Shown one piece after another: positions 42,293 through 50,761 of a stretch of 64,000 nucleotides of DNA; within the stretch, counting starts at the first letter, position 1, and the number at the start of each line of letters is the position of its first letter. The stretch comes from JAVBLU01 sp031553225 (GTDB lineage: Bacteria; Bacillota; Clostridia; Christensenellales; UBA1750): positions 1 through 64,000 of the forward strand of contig JAVBLU010000010.1 in assembly GCA_031553225.1 (NCBI GenBank), read 5' to 3'. Under the pieces are notes generated by a model. That model was not told the origin of the DNA. It made no database searches and saw nothing but the letters and a program-made list of their open reading frames with translations. The position numbers were made by a program, and so were the translations under genes.

Positions 42293-43300
42293 TTGGGTGA
42301 ATCGATGATTACCGTGCGCGACCTGTGCAAGACGTACTGCATAGCACATCGCGTTACGGGCCGTTTTGGCGCGCTCCGAACCTTCTTTTCCCGCCGGGTG
42401 AACGAGGTGCGCGCGCTGGACGGCGTGTCCTTCGACGTGCCCGCGGGGCAATTGTGCGGCTACATCGGGCCGAATGGGGCGGGCAAATCCACCACCATCA
42501 AAGTGATGAGCGGCATCCTCGTGCCGGACAGCGGCGCGTGCACCGTAAACGGCCACGTGCCCTGGCGCGAGCGCGTGCGGTACGTACGAGGGATCGGCGT
42601 GGTGTTTGGGCAGCGCACGCAGATGTGGTGGGACCTGCCCGTTCAGGACTCCTTCGACCTGCTCGCCGCCATTTATCGCGTGCCCGCGCAGGAGTACCAA
42701 AGGAACCGCAACGAGCTGGTGGAGCGCCTGTCCATTGGGGATGTGCTACAAACGCCCGTACGGCAGCTGTCGCTAGGGCAGCGTATGCGCTGCGAACTGT
42801 GCGCCTCGCTGCTGCATGCGCCGCCCGTACTTTTTTTGGACGAGCCGACCATCGGCCTGGACGCCGTGTCCAAGCTGGCGGTGCGGCGCTTTCTGCTGGA
42901 GGTATGCCGCCAGCGCGGCACCACGGTCATTTTAACCACGCACGATATGGACGATATCGAGGCCTTGTGCGACCGGGTACTGCTCATCGGCCGGGGCCGC
43001 ATTCTGCTGGACGGCAGCGTTCAAAAGCTGCGATTGAGTGCGGGCGGCCAGCGCCGCCTGACCGCGGATTTTGCCGCACCTCCGGGCGACGTTCGCTTGC
43101 CGGTCGGTGCGACGCTCATGGAGGCGGAGGGCGCGCGCCTGCGCATCTCCTACAATCCGGAGGTGTTGCCGCCCGGCGATCTGGTGGCGGCTCTGCATGC
43201 GCAGGGCATCCTGCAGGACGTGGAGATGGCCGCGCCGCCCATCGAGGAGGCTGTGGCGCGCCTGTATAACGATCTGCGGCTGACGGAGGGACGCGCATGA
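42293..43300 (+). CDS. ABC transporter ATPase (ABC-2 type exporter)
   Basis: A 335-residue ATPase. Walker A GYIGPNGAGKSTTIKVMSGI, Q-loop region VVFGQRTQMWWDLP, signature LSLGQRMRCELC (LSxGQ), Walker B VLFLDEPTIGLD and the His switch TTHDMDD are all present. The insert NEVRALDGVSF and the QRTQMWWDLP motif are typical of the COG4586-type ATPases that pair with two ABC-2 permeases. TTG 42293 is 7 bases after GGGGGG and is preferred; ATG 42305 (MITVRDL) is the alternative. The substrate is unknown; relatives export antibiotics, lipids or glycans. Confidence 0.94.
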   Translation: MGESMITVRDLCKTYCIAHRVTGRFGALRTFFSRRVNEVRALDGVSFDVPAGQLCGYIGPNGAGKSTTIKVMSGILVPDSGACTVNGHVPWRERVRYVRGIGVVFGQRTQMWWDLPVQDSFDLLAAIYRVPAQEYQRNRNELVERLSIGDVLQTPVRQLSLGQRMRCELCASLLHAPPVLFLDEPTIGLDAVSKLAVRRFLLEVCRQRGTTVILTTHDMDDIEALCDRVLLIGRGRILLDGSVQKLRLSAGGQRRLTADFAAPPGDVRLPVGATLMEAEGARLRISYNPEVLPPGDLVAALHAQGILQDVEMAAPPIEEAVARLYNDLRLTEGRA

Positions 43301-44115
43301 GCGTTGTCGAGCGCGTGCGCCCTTACCTGGCGCTTTTCCGCGCGCGGTTCCGCGTGCTGCTGCAGTACAGGGCGGCGGCCGTAGCGGGCGTCGCCACACA
43401 GCTGTTGTTCGGGCTGGTGTACGTGATGGTGTATACGGCGTTCTATGCCTCCAGCGACGTACCCCCGCCCGTGCCGCTTGCGCAGATCGTCACCATGACG
43501 TGGCTTGGGCAGGCGATGCTCGGCATGCTCCCCTGGAACGGCGACCAGGAGGTTATCGCCGCGCTGCGCAAAGGGGATATCGCCTACGAGCTGGTGCGGC
43601 CGCTGGAGCTGTACGACCACTGGTTTATGCGCAGCGTGGCCATGCGGCTAGCGCCGACGCTTCTGCGCGCGGTGCCGCAGTTCATCATCGCCCTGTATCT
43701 CATGCCCCCGCAGTGGCGCATGACGCCGCCCGGCGGCCCCGCCTTGTGTGCCTGGCTTGCGTGCGCCGCCGGGGCGTTGCTGCTTGCGTCGGCTACGAGC
43801 AACCTCATCAGCATCTCCTTTCTGTGGACGGTGGCGGGCGACGGCGTGCTGCGCATTGTCGCGCCGCTCGTAACGATCCTCTCGGGCATGCAGGTGCCGC
43901 TGCTGCTGTACCCCGCATGGGCGCAAAGCTTACTGCGGTTTCTCCCGTTTGCGGGCATGCATGAACTGCCGGCGCGCGTTTTCGCAGGGATTTTGCCTCC
44001 GTCGGCGGCGTTTTGGGTGCTCCCATTTCAGCTCGTGTGGACGCTGGCGATGGTGCTTTTTGGAAAAGCGCTTATACGGCGGGGTCTGCGGCGCGTCGTA
44101 CTGCAAGGGGGGTGA
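43297..44115 (+). CDS. ABC-2 type permease, first subunit
   Basis: A 272-residue membrane protein with about six helices (VAGVATQLLFGLVYVMVYTA, LVTILSGMQVPLLLYPAWAQ and others) and the LRPLExYDHWF-type segment (LVRPLELYDHWFMRSVAMRL) seen in ABC-2 permeases of this group. ATG overlaps the ATPase stop as ATGA; GGAGGG lies 6 bases upstream. It pairs with the next gene to form a heterodimeric channel. Confidence 0.9.
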   Translation: MSVVERVRPYLALFRARFRVLLQYRAAAVAGVATQLLFGLVYVMVYTAFYASSDVPPPVPLAQIVTMTWLGQAMLGMLPWNGDQEVIAALRKGDIAYELVRPLELYDHWFMRSVAMRLAPTLLRAVPQFIIALYLMPPQWRMTPPGGPALCAWLACAAGALLLASATSNLISISFLWTVAGDGVLRIVAPLVTILSGMQVPLLLYPAWAQSLLRFLPFAGMHELPARVFAGILPPSAAFWVLPFQLVWTLAMVLFGKALIRRGLRRVVLQGG

Positions 44116-44912
44116 GGGCGACGCTCGACTCCATGCGGCTCTATGTCATGCTCGTGCGGTGCAACATCCGCAAGCAGATGCAGTACAAGGCGTCTTTCGC
44201 GCTGATGACGCTGGGGCATTTTCTCGCCACGGTGGTGGACTTCTTGGGCCTGGCCGTGTTGTTTGCGCGCTTTGGCACCCTGCGGGGCTGGACGTTGCCC
44301 GAGGCGGGGCTTCTATACGGCGCGATCCACGTGGCCTTTGCCGTTGCAGAGATGTGGGGCAGGGGATTTGACGTGTTTGGGAACGTGGTGCGTTTGGGCG
44401 ATTTTGACCGGATGCTCACACGGCCCCGGTCGGCAGCACTGCAGGTGATGGCGTCGGAGTTTCAGCTGCTGCGCTTCGGGCGGATGCTGCAGGGCGGCGC
44501 CGTGCTCGCCTGGGCGATCCCGCGCGTGGGCGTCGTCTGGTCGCTAAGCGCCTCACTTACGCTGGCCGGCGCTATCGCCGGGGGCGTGCTCACGTTCATG
44601 GGCCTGCTCGTGCTACAGGCCGCCAGCTGTTTTTGGACGACGCAGACGCTGGAGGTGTGGAATATGTTCACCTACGGCGGCGTGTGGACGGCTCAGCATC
44701 CGCTGGGCATTTACCGCGGCTGGTTCCGGCGGTTTTTCACCTATGTGGTGCCGCTGGGCTTTGCGGGCTATGTGCCCGTGATGGCGCTGCTGGGCCGCGG
44801 GGGCGGCGCGCTTGCGCAGCTGTTGCCCCTTCCCGTGGGCGGGGCGTTCTTTGCGCTCTCCTTCTTGTTCTGGCGCATGGGCGTGCGCAAGTATTGCTCT
44901 ACGGGGAGTTAG
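44112..44912 (+). CDS. ABC-2 type permease, second subunit
   Basis: A 266-residue membrane protein related to the COG3694-type permeases. It has about six helices and the motif RLGDFDRMLTRPRSAALQVM; the end reads ALSFLFWRMGVRKYCSTGS, typical of this family. GTG 44112 overlaps the previous stop (GTGA). ATG 44133 is the other choice and would remove seven residues. It is the last gene of the operon, before a terminator. Confidence 0.9.
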   Translation: MRATLDSMRLYVMLVRCNIRKQMQYKASFALMTLGHFLATVVDFLGLAVLFARFGTLRGWTLPEAGLLYGAIHVAFAVAEMWGRGFDVFGNVVRLGDFDRMLTRPRSAALQVMASEFQLLRFGRMLQGGAVLAWAIPRVGVVWSLSASLTLAGAIAGGVLTFMGLLVLQAASCFWTTQTLEVWNMFTYGGVWTAQHPLGIYRGWFRRFFTYVVPLGFAGYVPVMALLGRGGGALAQLLPLPVGGAFFALSFLFWRMGVRKYCSTGS

Positions 44913-44989
44913 GCCGTAGCGAAAAGTGCCGCATTCCTCTGCAGGGCACGACGTCTGGCGCGCCTGGCGGACAGGTTCATACAAACGTA

Positions 44990-45019
44990 AAAGCGCTCCG
45001 CATCAGCGCGGAGCGCTTT
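44990..45019. terminator. Bidirectional terminator
   Basis: A perfect 12-bp stem (AAAGCGCTCCGC and GCGGAGCGCTTT) with loop ATCAGC. TTTGTTTT follows on the plus strand and TTTT on the minus strand, so it serves the ABC operon and the convergent VanW-like gene. Confidence 0.9.
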
Positions 45020-45029
45020 GTTTTGCAAG

Positions 45030-46403
45030 CTATTTTTTTGTGCCCACGCGGATGACCTCGGCCTGTGGCTCATAGGTGACGGTGGCGAAGGGTGTGCGCG
45101 TCAGCTCGCGCTCGCCTTGCATATCCACCGTAGAGACCTCGACGGTCTGACCTTTGGCGGCCGGCCTGTCCACGACCTCCTCGCCCTGGAACAACGCGGG
45201 GTCTTTTACAGTCTCGGCCGTTTTAGGCGCGGACTTTGTGGCGGTCACCTTGGCCGAAAGCTTGCGCGTGACGCCCTCGGGCAGAATACATGCGCCGTGC
45301 ACGTTCACCCTCAGCACGCCATCCTGAAAAGCCGCGGTGAAGGCCACCGGGCCACTTGCGCCGTTGGCGACGGTACACACGTCGCTCGCGCCATACAAAA
45401 CGGCCTCAAGCCCGGCGTCCACGTTGGCAAGCGGCGTACTGGCCGTGCTTCGCTGCACGTCCAGCCCCGCGGCGTGCGCAGCCTGGAAAAGCGCGGTGGT
45501 AAACGCACCGGCGTCGCCGCTGTCCACGCCCGCCGTCATGAGCAGCGCCCGCGCGTCCAGGGTTTGGCCGGGCAAAAGCATCGCGCCCTGCAGCTGCGCG
45601 ACCGCCGCGGTGAGCGCCTTTTGCTCCTTGTCGCTGTAAGCGGTCTTCTTGATGGCCGCGCTGGACAGGTCCTGCAGCTGGCCGCGGATCATATCGGCGG
45701 TGACAACCGGCTCGATGGGCTTCGTGTCCGTCACCACTAGGCTTGTGCCGAACAGACACTTGGACACATATTCCACGAGCGATCGGTACACAGCGTCCGC
45801 GTCCGGCATCACGCCGGCCTTTTCCGGCGTGATGGCCGGGCCCGACAGGTTCCAGCCGGTAAGCGCCGCATCCACGGCGGGCTCGGACTGGCTTAGGGCG
45901 ATGTAATCGGCCACCTCGCGGATGGAGGACTGCGCCACCTTCCAGTTGACGGAATAGCTGAGTTGTTGGCCGCGCCGCGCAAGGCCGTTCATCGCGCGCT
46001 CAAAGGGACCGGCCCCGGCGTAAGCGTTCCATGCGCGTTCCACGCAGTCGCTCACGTCGCAGCTCAGCTGCAGTTCCTCGGGCGCCAAGGTGTAGGTGCT
46101 GCTCTGCAAGTGCACGCTGATGCTCTCGGCCGACAAAAAGGCGTTCACGTCCTCCTGCAATTTGGCGGCGGCCTCCGCGGGCGCAAGCCCGGAAACGTTC
46201 AACGCCGTGTCCACAGCCCACGGCTGGGACAATAGCAGCGTGCCTGTGGGAAAAACATCCGCGCTGTTTACGGCGTATACATAAAACATGCATGCGCTGG
46301 ACAGCGCGCACAAAAAGGAGAGAACGAACAGAAAGACGACAAGCGCACGCCCTCCCTTGCGGGCGGCGGGCGTTTGTTCACTGCGTACATCGGGCTGCAA
46401 CAT
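45030..46403 (-). CDS. Divergent VanW-like membrane protein with G5-like C-terminus
   Basis: A 457-residue protein. One membrane helix near the N-terminus (ALVVFLFVLSFLCALSSACM) leaves the rest outside. The middle resembles the peptidoglycan-binding plus VanW arrangement (GLAPAEAAAKLQEDVNAF; PGQTLDARALLMTAGV; ALFQAAHAAGLDVQRSTAS), and the last ~75 residues resemble a G5 domain (ATVTYEPQAEVIRVGTKK). The usual VanW GGGxCQ motif is not present at the expected place, so any catalytic role is doubtful. It is likely to act at the cell wall. It is divergent from sigG, 178 bp away. Confidence 0.7.
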   Translation of the reverse strand: MLQPDVRSEQTPAARKGGRALVVFLFVLSFLCALSSACMFYVYAVNSADVFPTGTLLLSQPWAVDTALNVSGLAPAEAAAKLQEDVNAFLSAESISVHLQSSTYTLAPEELQLSCDVSDCVERAWNAYAGAGPFERAMNGLARRGQQLSYSVNWKVAQSSIREVADYIALSQSEPAVDAALTGWNLSGPAITPEKAGVMPDADAVYRSLVEYVSKCLFGTSLVVTDTKPIEPVVTADMIRGQLQDLSSAAIKKTAYSDKEQKALTAAVAQLQGAMLLPGQTLDARALLMTAGVDSGDAGAFTTALFQAAHAAGLDVQRSTASTPLANVDAGLEAVLYGASDVCTVANGASGPVAFTAAFQDGVLRVNVHGACILPEGVTRKLSAKVTATKSAPKTAETVKDPALFQGEEVVDRPAAKGQTVEVSTVDMQGERELTRTPFATVTYEPQAEVIRVGTKK

Positions 46404-46581
46404 GGCGTATCAAACCTTTGTGTGGATGTCATAGGCGGCTGCGTACCGCTTTGTTATGTTCGCTGCGGCGGGGTGAAAATCCTGTTCATCCGCGTGCAGA
46501 AAGTGTTCGGCAGGATAAAAACGGCCTGTTTGGGCATGATGAAATGGCGATCGATCGACATATCGTGCGGAGGATAACGGC

Positions 46582-47355
46582 ATGGCGAACAACAAAGTCG
46601 TCATATGCGGAGTGGACACATCGCGCCTGCCCGTCCTGACGGCGGCTCAAACCCGTGAGACGCTCGAACGCATCCAAAATGGCGAGACCCAGCTGCGCGA
46701 GCACTTCATCCGCTGCAATTTGCGCCTTGTGCTTTCGGTGATCCAGCGCTTTGCGGGGCGCTGCGAGAGCGTGGACGATCTCTTCCAGGTCGGCTGTATC
46801 GGCCTGATGAAATCTATCGACAACTTTGACCTGACGCTGGGCGTGCGCTTCTCTACCTACGCGGTGCCTATGATCATCGGTGAGATACGCAGGTACCTGC
46901 GCGACAACAATCCCATACGCGTCTCCCGGTCGCTGCGCGACATCGCCTATAAGGCGCTGCAAGCGCGCGATCGCCTGTCCGGCCAGGGCATGCGCGAGCC
47001 CACCGTGTGCGAGCTGGCGGGCGAGCTGGGCCTGCCGCGCGAGGACGTTGTGTTTGCCCTGGAGGCGATACAAGATCCCGTGTCGCTCTTCGAGCCGATC
47101 TTCAACGACGGCGGCGATGCGCTCTACATTATGGATCAGGTGAAGGACGAAAAGACGCAGGACGACCAGTGGCTGGAATCCATCGCCATCAAACAGGCCA
47201 TGGGGCGGCTCTCCGACCGTGAGAAACGCATCCTGCGCATGCGGTTTTTCGAGGGCCGCACGCAGATGGAAGTGGCCGGGGAAATCGGCATCAGCCAGGC
47301 GCAGGTAAGCCGCCTGGAGAAAGCGGCGCTGCTTCAAATGCGCAAAAACATTTGA
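46582..47355 (+). CDS. sigG: Sporulation sigma factor G
   Basis: A 257-residue sigma factor nearly identical in its motifs to SigG: NKVVICGVDTSRLPVL at the start, DDLFQVGCIGLMKSIDNFDL in region 2, IGEIRRYLRDNNPIRVSRSL, DPVSLFEPIFNDGGDALYIM in region 3, and TQMEVAGEIGISQAQVSRLE in region 4. SigG drives late forespore genes, so the organism forms endospores. GGAGG lies 8 bases before ATG. In many Clostridia sigG follows spoIIGA-sigE; here the neighbours are a VanW-like gene and lonB. Confidence 0.97.
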   Translation: MANNKVVICGVDTSRLPVLTAAQTRETLERIQNGETQLREHFIRCNLRLVLSVIQRFAGRCESVDDLFQVGCIGLMKSIDNFDLTLGVRFSTYAVPMIIGEIRRYLRDNNPIRVSRSLRDIAYKALQARDRLSGQGMREPTVCELAGELGLPREDVVFALEAIQDPVSLFEPIFNDGGDALYIMDQVKDEKTQDDQWLESIAIKQAMGRLSDREKRILRMRFFEGRTQMEVAGEIGISQAQVSRLEKAALLQMRKNI

Positions 47356-47368
47356 GGGGGCCTCGCTC

Positions 47369-49105
47369 ATGCTTTTGAACATCGTCTTCATCGCCCAGCT
47401 CGTCGTTACCGTTGCGGTGGGCGTGTACGTCATATACGCCATGAAGCGCAGCCGGGCCGTGGCGGCTTCCCCCGCCCAGGACGCCCGGCGCGCGCCCGGC
47501 GCGGACGCCATGCGCGAGCTGGAGAAGCTGCGCCGCATGCGGCAGATATCGCTGAGCGAGCCGCTTGCCGAGCGCGTGCGCCCGCGCACGCTTACCGATA
47601 TCGTGGGCCAGGAGGAAGGCATCCGCGCGCTGCGGGCCATCCTGTGCGGGCCCAACCCACAGCATGTGCTCATCTATGGCCCGCCGGGCATCGGAAAAAC
47701 GTGCGCTGCGCGGCTTGTGCTGGAGGAGGCCAAGCAGACGCCCGGATCGCCCTTTCGTCCCGAGGCGCTCTTTATCGAGATGGACGCCACCTGCCTGCGC
47801 TTTGACGAGCGCGCCATCGCCGACCCGCTGATCGGCTCGGTGCACGACCCGATCTACCAAGGCGCCGGGCTGCTGGGCATGCAGGGCATTCCCCAGCCAA
47901 AAGCGGGAGCGGTCACCAAGGCGCATGGGGGCGTCCTGTTCCTGGACGAAATCGGCGAGCTGCACCCCGTGTAGATGAACAAGCTGCTCAAGGTGCTGGA
48001 GGATCGGCGCGTTATGTTGGAGAGCGCGTACTATTCCGCGGACGACCCGGCCATACCGCGCTACATCCATGACATTTTTAAGAACGGCTTTCCGGCGGAC
48101 TTTCGCTTGGTCGGAGCCACCACGCGCAGTCCGGAGGAGATTCCTCCGGCCATCCGCTCGCGCTGTATGGAGGTATACTTTCGGCCGTTGTCGCCCAAGG
48201 AGGTGGGCGGCATCGGCGTGCGCGCCGCGAACCGAGCGGGCTTCCTGATGGAACAGGCGGCCATAGAGCGCATCGCTTCGTATGCGGAAAGCGGGCGCGA
48301 CGCGGTGAACGTCGTGCAGGTGGCGGCGGGCGTGTGCCAGATGGAAGGGCGCAGAACGATCAGCGTGGAGGACGTGGATTGGGTGCTGCGCAGCGGCCGC
48401 TACGCCCCGCGCCATGAATACAGTCTGAGCGGCGAGCACCGTGTGGGCGTGGTGAATGGCCTGGGCGTTTTGTCCACGGGCGTGGGATCGGTGATGGAGA
48501 TTGAGGCGGTTGCTCTGCCCGCCGCGCCGGGCACGGGCACCATCAAGGCCACAGGCATCGTGGAGGAAGAGGAGACGGGCAACATGGCGCACCGCGCCCG
48601 CCGCCGCAGCATGGCGGCCTCCTCCATGGAAAACGTGCGCACAGCGCTTCTGCAGCTGGGGGTTCCTTTGGGCGAGTACCACGTGCACATCAATTATCCG
48701 GGCGGGATACCGGTGGACGGGCCGTCCGCGGGGCTGGCGATGGGCGTTGCGGTGTTCTCGGCCGTCAGCGGCCGTGCGGTGCGCGGCGATGTGGCCATGA
48801 CCGGCGAGATGACCGCGCGCGGCGAGGTGCGCGCCGTGGGCGGCGTGCCGGTGAAAGCGGCAGCCGCCGCGCATGCGGGCGCACAGGTCGTACTCATCCC
48901 GCAGGAGAACCTGCAGACCGGCCTGTGCGCCGCGGGCGCGCGCATCGTGGCCGTATCCACGCTATCAGAGGCGCTGCCCATCGCATTGTGCGACGCGGAC
49001 GCGGCGCGCCCGATCCCGGCCGCAGCAAGCGCTCCGGCCGCAAGTCCGCCGCTTGCCCCTGCGCTTGCGGCGCATACGGCGCAGCCGGCGCACCCTCCGG
49101 CATAG
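47369..49105 (+). pseudogene. lonB: LonB-type ATP-dependent protease gene with in-frame TAG
   Basis: One frame of 578 sense-plus-stop codons encodes an otherwise full-length LonB. It has an N-terminal membrane helix, Walker A YGPPGIGKT (103-111), Walker B VLFLDEIGELHP, AAA C-terminal parts (DFRLVGATTRSPEEIPPAIR) and a complete Lon peptidase domain with catalytic Ser in DGPSAGLAMG and Lys in VKAAAAAH. Codon 202, right after Walker B, is TAG (47972-47974). The family normally has Gln here (HPxQMNKLLKVLEDR), so a single CAG-to-TAG change explains it. ATG 47975 directly follows, but a protein started there would lack Walker A. In Bacillus LonB acts in the forespore, which fits the adjacent sigG. 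A polymorphism or assembly error is possible. Confidence 0.88.
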
Positions 49106-49120
49106 CCTCCCCTCTACAAA

Positions 49121-49162
49121 GCATAAGGCGCGGCCCCCCGCGAGCGAGGCCGCGCCTTATGC
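49121..49162. terminator. Bidirectional terminator between lonB and oadG
   Basis: A perfect 15-bp stem (GCATAAGGCGCGGCC and GGCCGCGCCTTATGC) with a 12-base loop, between two convergent genes. Confidence 0.8.
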
Positions 49163-49171
49163 GTACTTCTG

Positions 49172-49366
49172 CTAATCGTCGTCCTCGGCGGCGTCATCCA
49201 AGGCAGTTTCGCCGGCTGCGGCGGTTTCGGCGCCCATCCGTTTGCCGGGAAAGAGTTCAAGCATAAGTTTTACGATGCCAAAGAAGAACGCCAGCACCAC
49301 AAAGACGCCGCCCATGCCTATACCCATTACGCGCAGCGCAGATGTGAAGATCTCCATGTTCGTCAT
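49172..49366 (-). CDS. oadG: OadG-type decarboxylase gamma chain
   Basis: A 64-residue protein with one membrane helix (ALRVMGIGMGGVFVVLAFFF) and an acidic tail (DDAAEDDD), the plan of OadG/gamma subunits of sodium-pump decarboxylases, which link the beta pump to the carboxyltransferase. It lies 13 bp downstream of the beta-subunit gene on the minus strand. The pair fits, but the subunit is too short for the sequence alone to be decisive. Confidence 0.8.
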   Translation of the reverse strand: MTNMEIFTSALRVMGIGMGGVFVVLAFFFGIVKLMLELFPGKRMGAETAAAGETALDDAAEDDD

Positions 49367-49379
49367 ATTGTTTGCCTCC

Positions 49380-50513
49380 TTAACTGAGCAGTGCGAGGAT
49401 CATGGCCCCCGCGATGATCGAGCCGATCTGCCCGGCCACGTTCGCCCCTATGGCAGGCATGAGGATGAAATTTGTCGGGTCGTCCTTCAGCGCCATCTTT
49501 TGGATGATGCGGGCCGACATGGGGAAGGCGGAGATGCCGCACGCGCCCACCATGGGGTTAATTTTCGTCTTGGAGAACACATTGATGATCTTGGCGAAGA
49601 CAACGCCGCCCGCGGTATCGAACACGAAGGCCAGCAGGCCGATGGCCATGATGCACATGGTCTGCAGGGTGAGGAAGTTCTGCGCGTTCATGGTGGAGCC
49701 GATGGTGATGCCCAAAACAAGCGTGACGATGTTCGTCAGCTCATGCTGCGCGGCCTGATGCAGCCGGTCGGTTACCAGACACTCCTTGAGGAGGTTGCCA
49801 AACATGAGCGCGCCGATGAGCGCCACCGAGAGCGGGGCGATGAGCCCGGCCACGAGCGTAACCACGATGGGGAAGAGGATTTTGGTGGTTTGGGAGACGT
49901 TGGCCGTGTAGTCCGCGTCCATGCGGATCATGCGCTCTTTCTTGGTGGTAAGCAGCCGCACCACCGGCGGCTGGATGATGGGCACGAGGGACATGTAGCT
50001 GTACGCTGCCACGGCGATGGCCGCGAAGTACTTGGGCGCGAATAAGCTGCCCACGAACAGGGCCGTGGGGCCGTCCGCCGCGCCGATGATGCCGATGGCC
50101 GCGGCCTCTTTCAGCGTAAACAACGCCTCCGGCGCTATAAAGTTGAGCGCCGCCGCAAGCAGCATGGCCACGAAGATGCCCAGCTGCGCCGACGCGCCGA
50201 AGAACAGCATGATGGGCTGCGTCAACAGGGGCTTAAAGTCAATCATGGCGCCGATGCCGATGAAGATGAGAATGGGGAAAAGCTCGTTGGCGATGCCGGC
50301 GTTGTACAATACCGTTAGAAAGCCTTCCGGCCCGACGGCCGACGAGAGCGGGATATTCGCCATGATGCAGCCAAACCCCATCGGCAAAAGCAGCATGGGC
50401 TCGTACTCTTTGGCGATGGCCAGCGTGATAAGGCCAAGCCCGATAACGATCATCACTGCGTTTTGCCATGTGAGGCTGCTTATGCCCTCGAAAACCTTTT
50501 CCATCGAACCCAT
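49380..50513 (-). CDS. oadB: Sodium-translocating decarboxylase beta subunit
   Basis: A 377-residue membrane protein with about ten helices. Hallmarks of OadB/GcdB/MmdB are present: MLLLPMGFGCIMANIPLS, IGIGAMIDFKPLLTQP, GIIGAADGPTALFVGSLFAP and MVGACGISAFPMSARIIQ. It pumps sodium during decarboxylation of a biotin-bound carboxyl group. No carboxyltransferase or biotin carrier gene is in the window, so the substrate (oxaloacetate, methylmalonyl-CoA or glutaconyl-CoA) cannot be told. Confidence 0.93.
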   Translation of the reverse strand: MGSMEKVFEGISSLTWQNAVMIVIGLGLITLAIAKEYEPMLLLPMGFGCIMANIPLSSAVGPEGFLTVLYNAGIANELFPILIFIGIGAMIDFKPLLTQPIMLFFGASAQLGIFVAMLLAAALNFIAPEALFTLKEAAAIGIIGAADGPTALFVGSLFAPKYFAAIAVAAYSYMSLVPIIQPPVVRLLTTKKERMIRMDADYTANVSQTTKILFPIVVTLVAGLIAPLSVALIGALMFGNLLKECLVTDRLHQAAQHELTNIVTLVLGITIGSTMNAQNFLTLQTMCIMAIGLLAFVFDTAGGVVFAKIINVFSKTKINPMVGACGISAFPMSARIIQKMALKDDPTNFILMPAIGANVAGQIGSIIAGAMILALLS

Positions 50514-50607
50514 GCCGGTCAGCCCGCCCTTCCTCTTCTCATACGCCGCCTAGTATACCAGTTCGGGAAGCCAATATCCAGAGAAAGAAAAAGTTTGCAC
50601 GTCATAG

Positions 50608-50645
50608 GAGCGCCGCCGCCCTCTTATGCGGGCGGCGGCGCTCCC
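50608..50645 (-). terminator. Strong hairpin downstream of the large sensor kinase
   Basis: A perfect 15-bp GC stem (GGAGCGCCGCCGCCC and GGGCGGCGGCGCTCC) with an 8-base loop. The T-rich run on the minus side starts about 17 bases later. Nothing else is seen in 50514-50761. Confidence 0.65.
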
Positions 50646-50761
50646 TGCGTCCTGATCACATGGCCCGGCGTTTTCACATCACGGCTGCCTGGGCTGCGGG
50701 GCAACGCGGTGCTCGCCTGGGCGAGGCTGCCGCGGCGGCGCCGTTTCGGTTCGCCATTGCA

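Noticed and set aside
4892..49105. TAG reassigned to glutamine in this genome
   Set aside because: Many intact genes here end in TAG at the expected C-terminus (sigI, apt, dtd, hemZ, the hybrid kinase, the PNPOx-like gene), some with the next gene overlapping. Global recoding would fuse or extend them.
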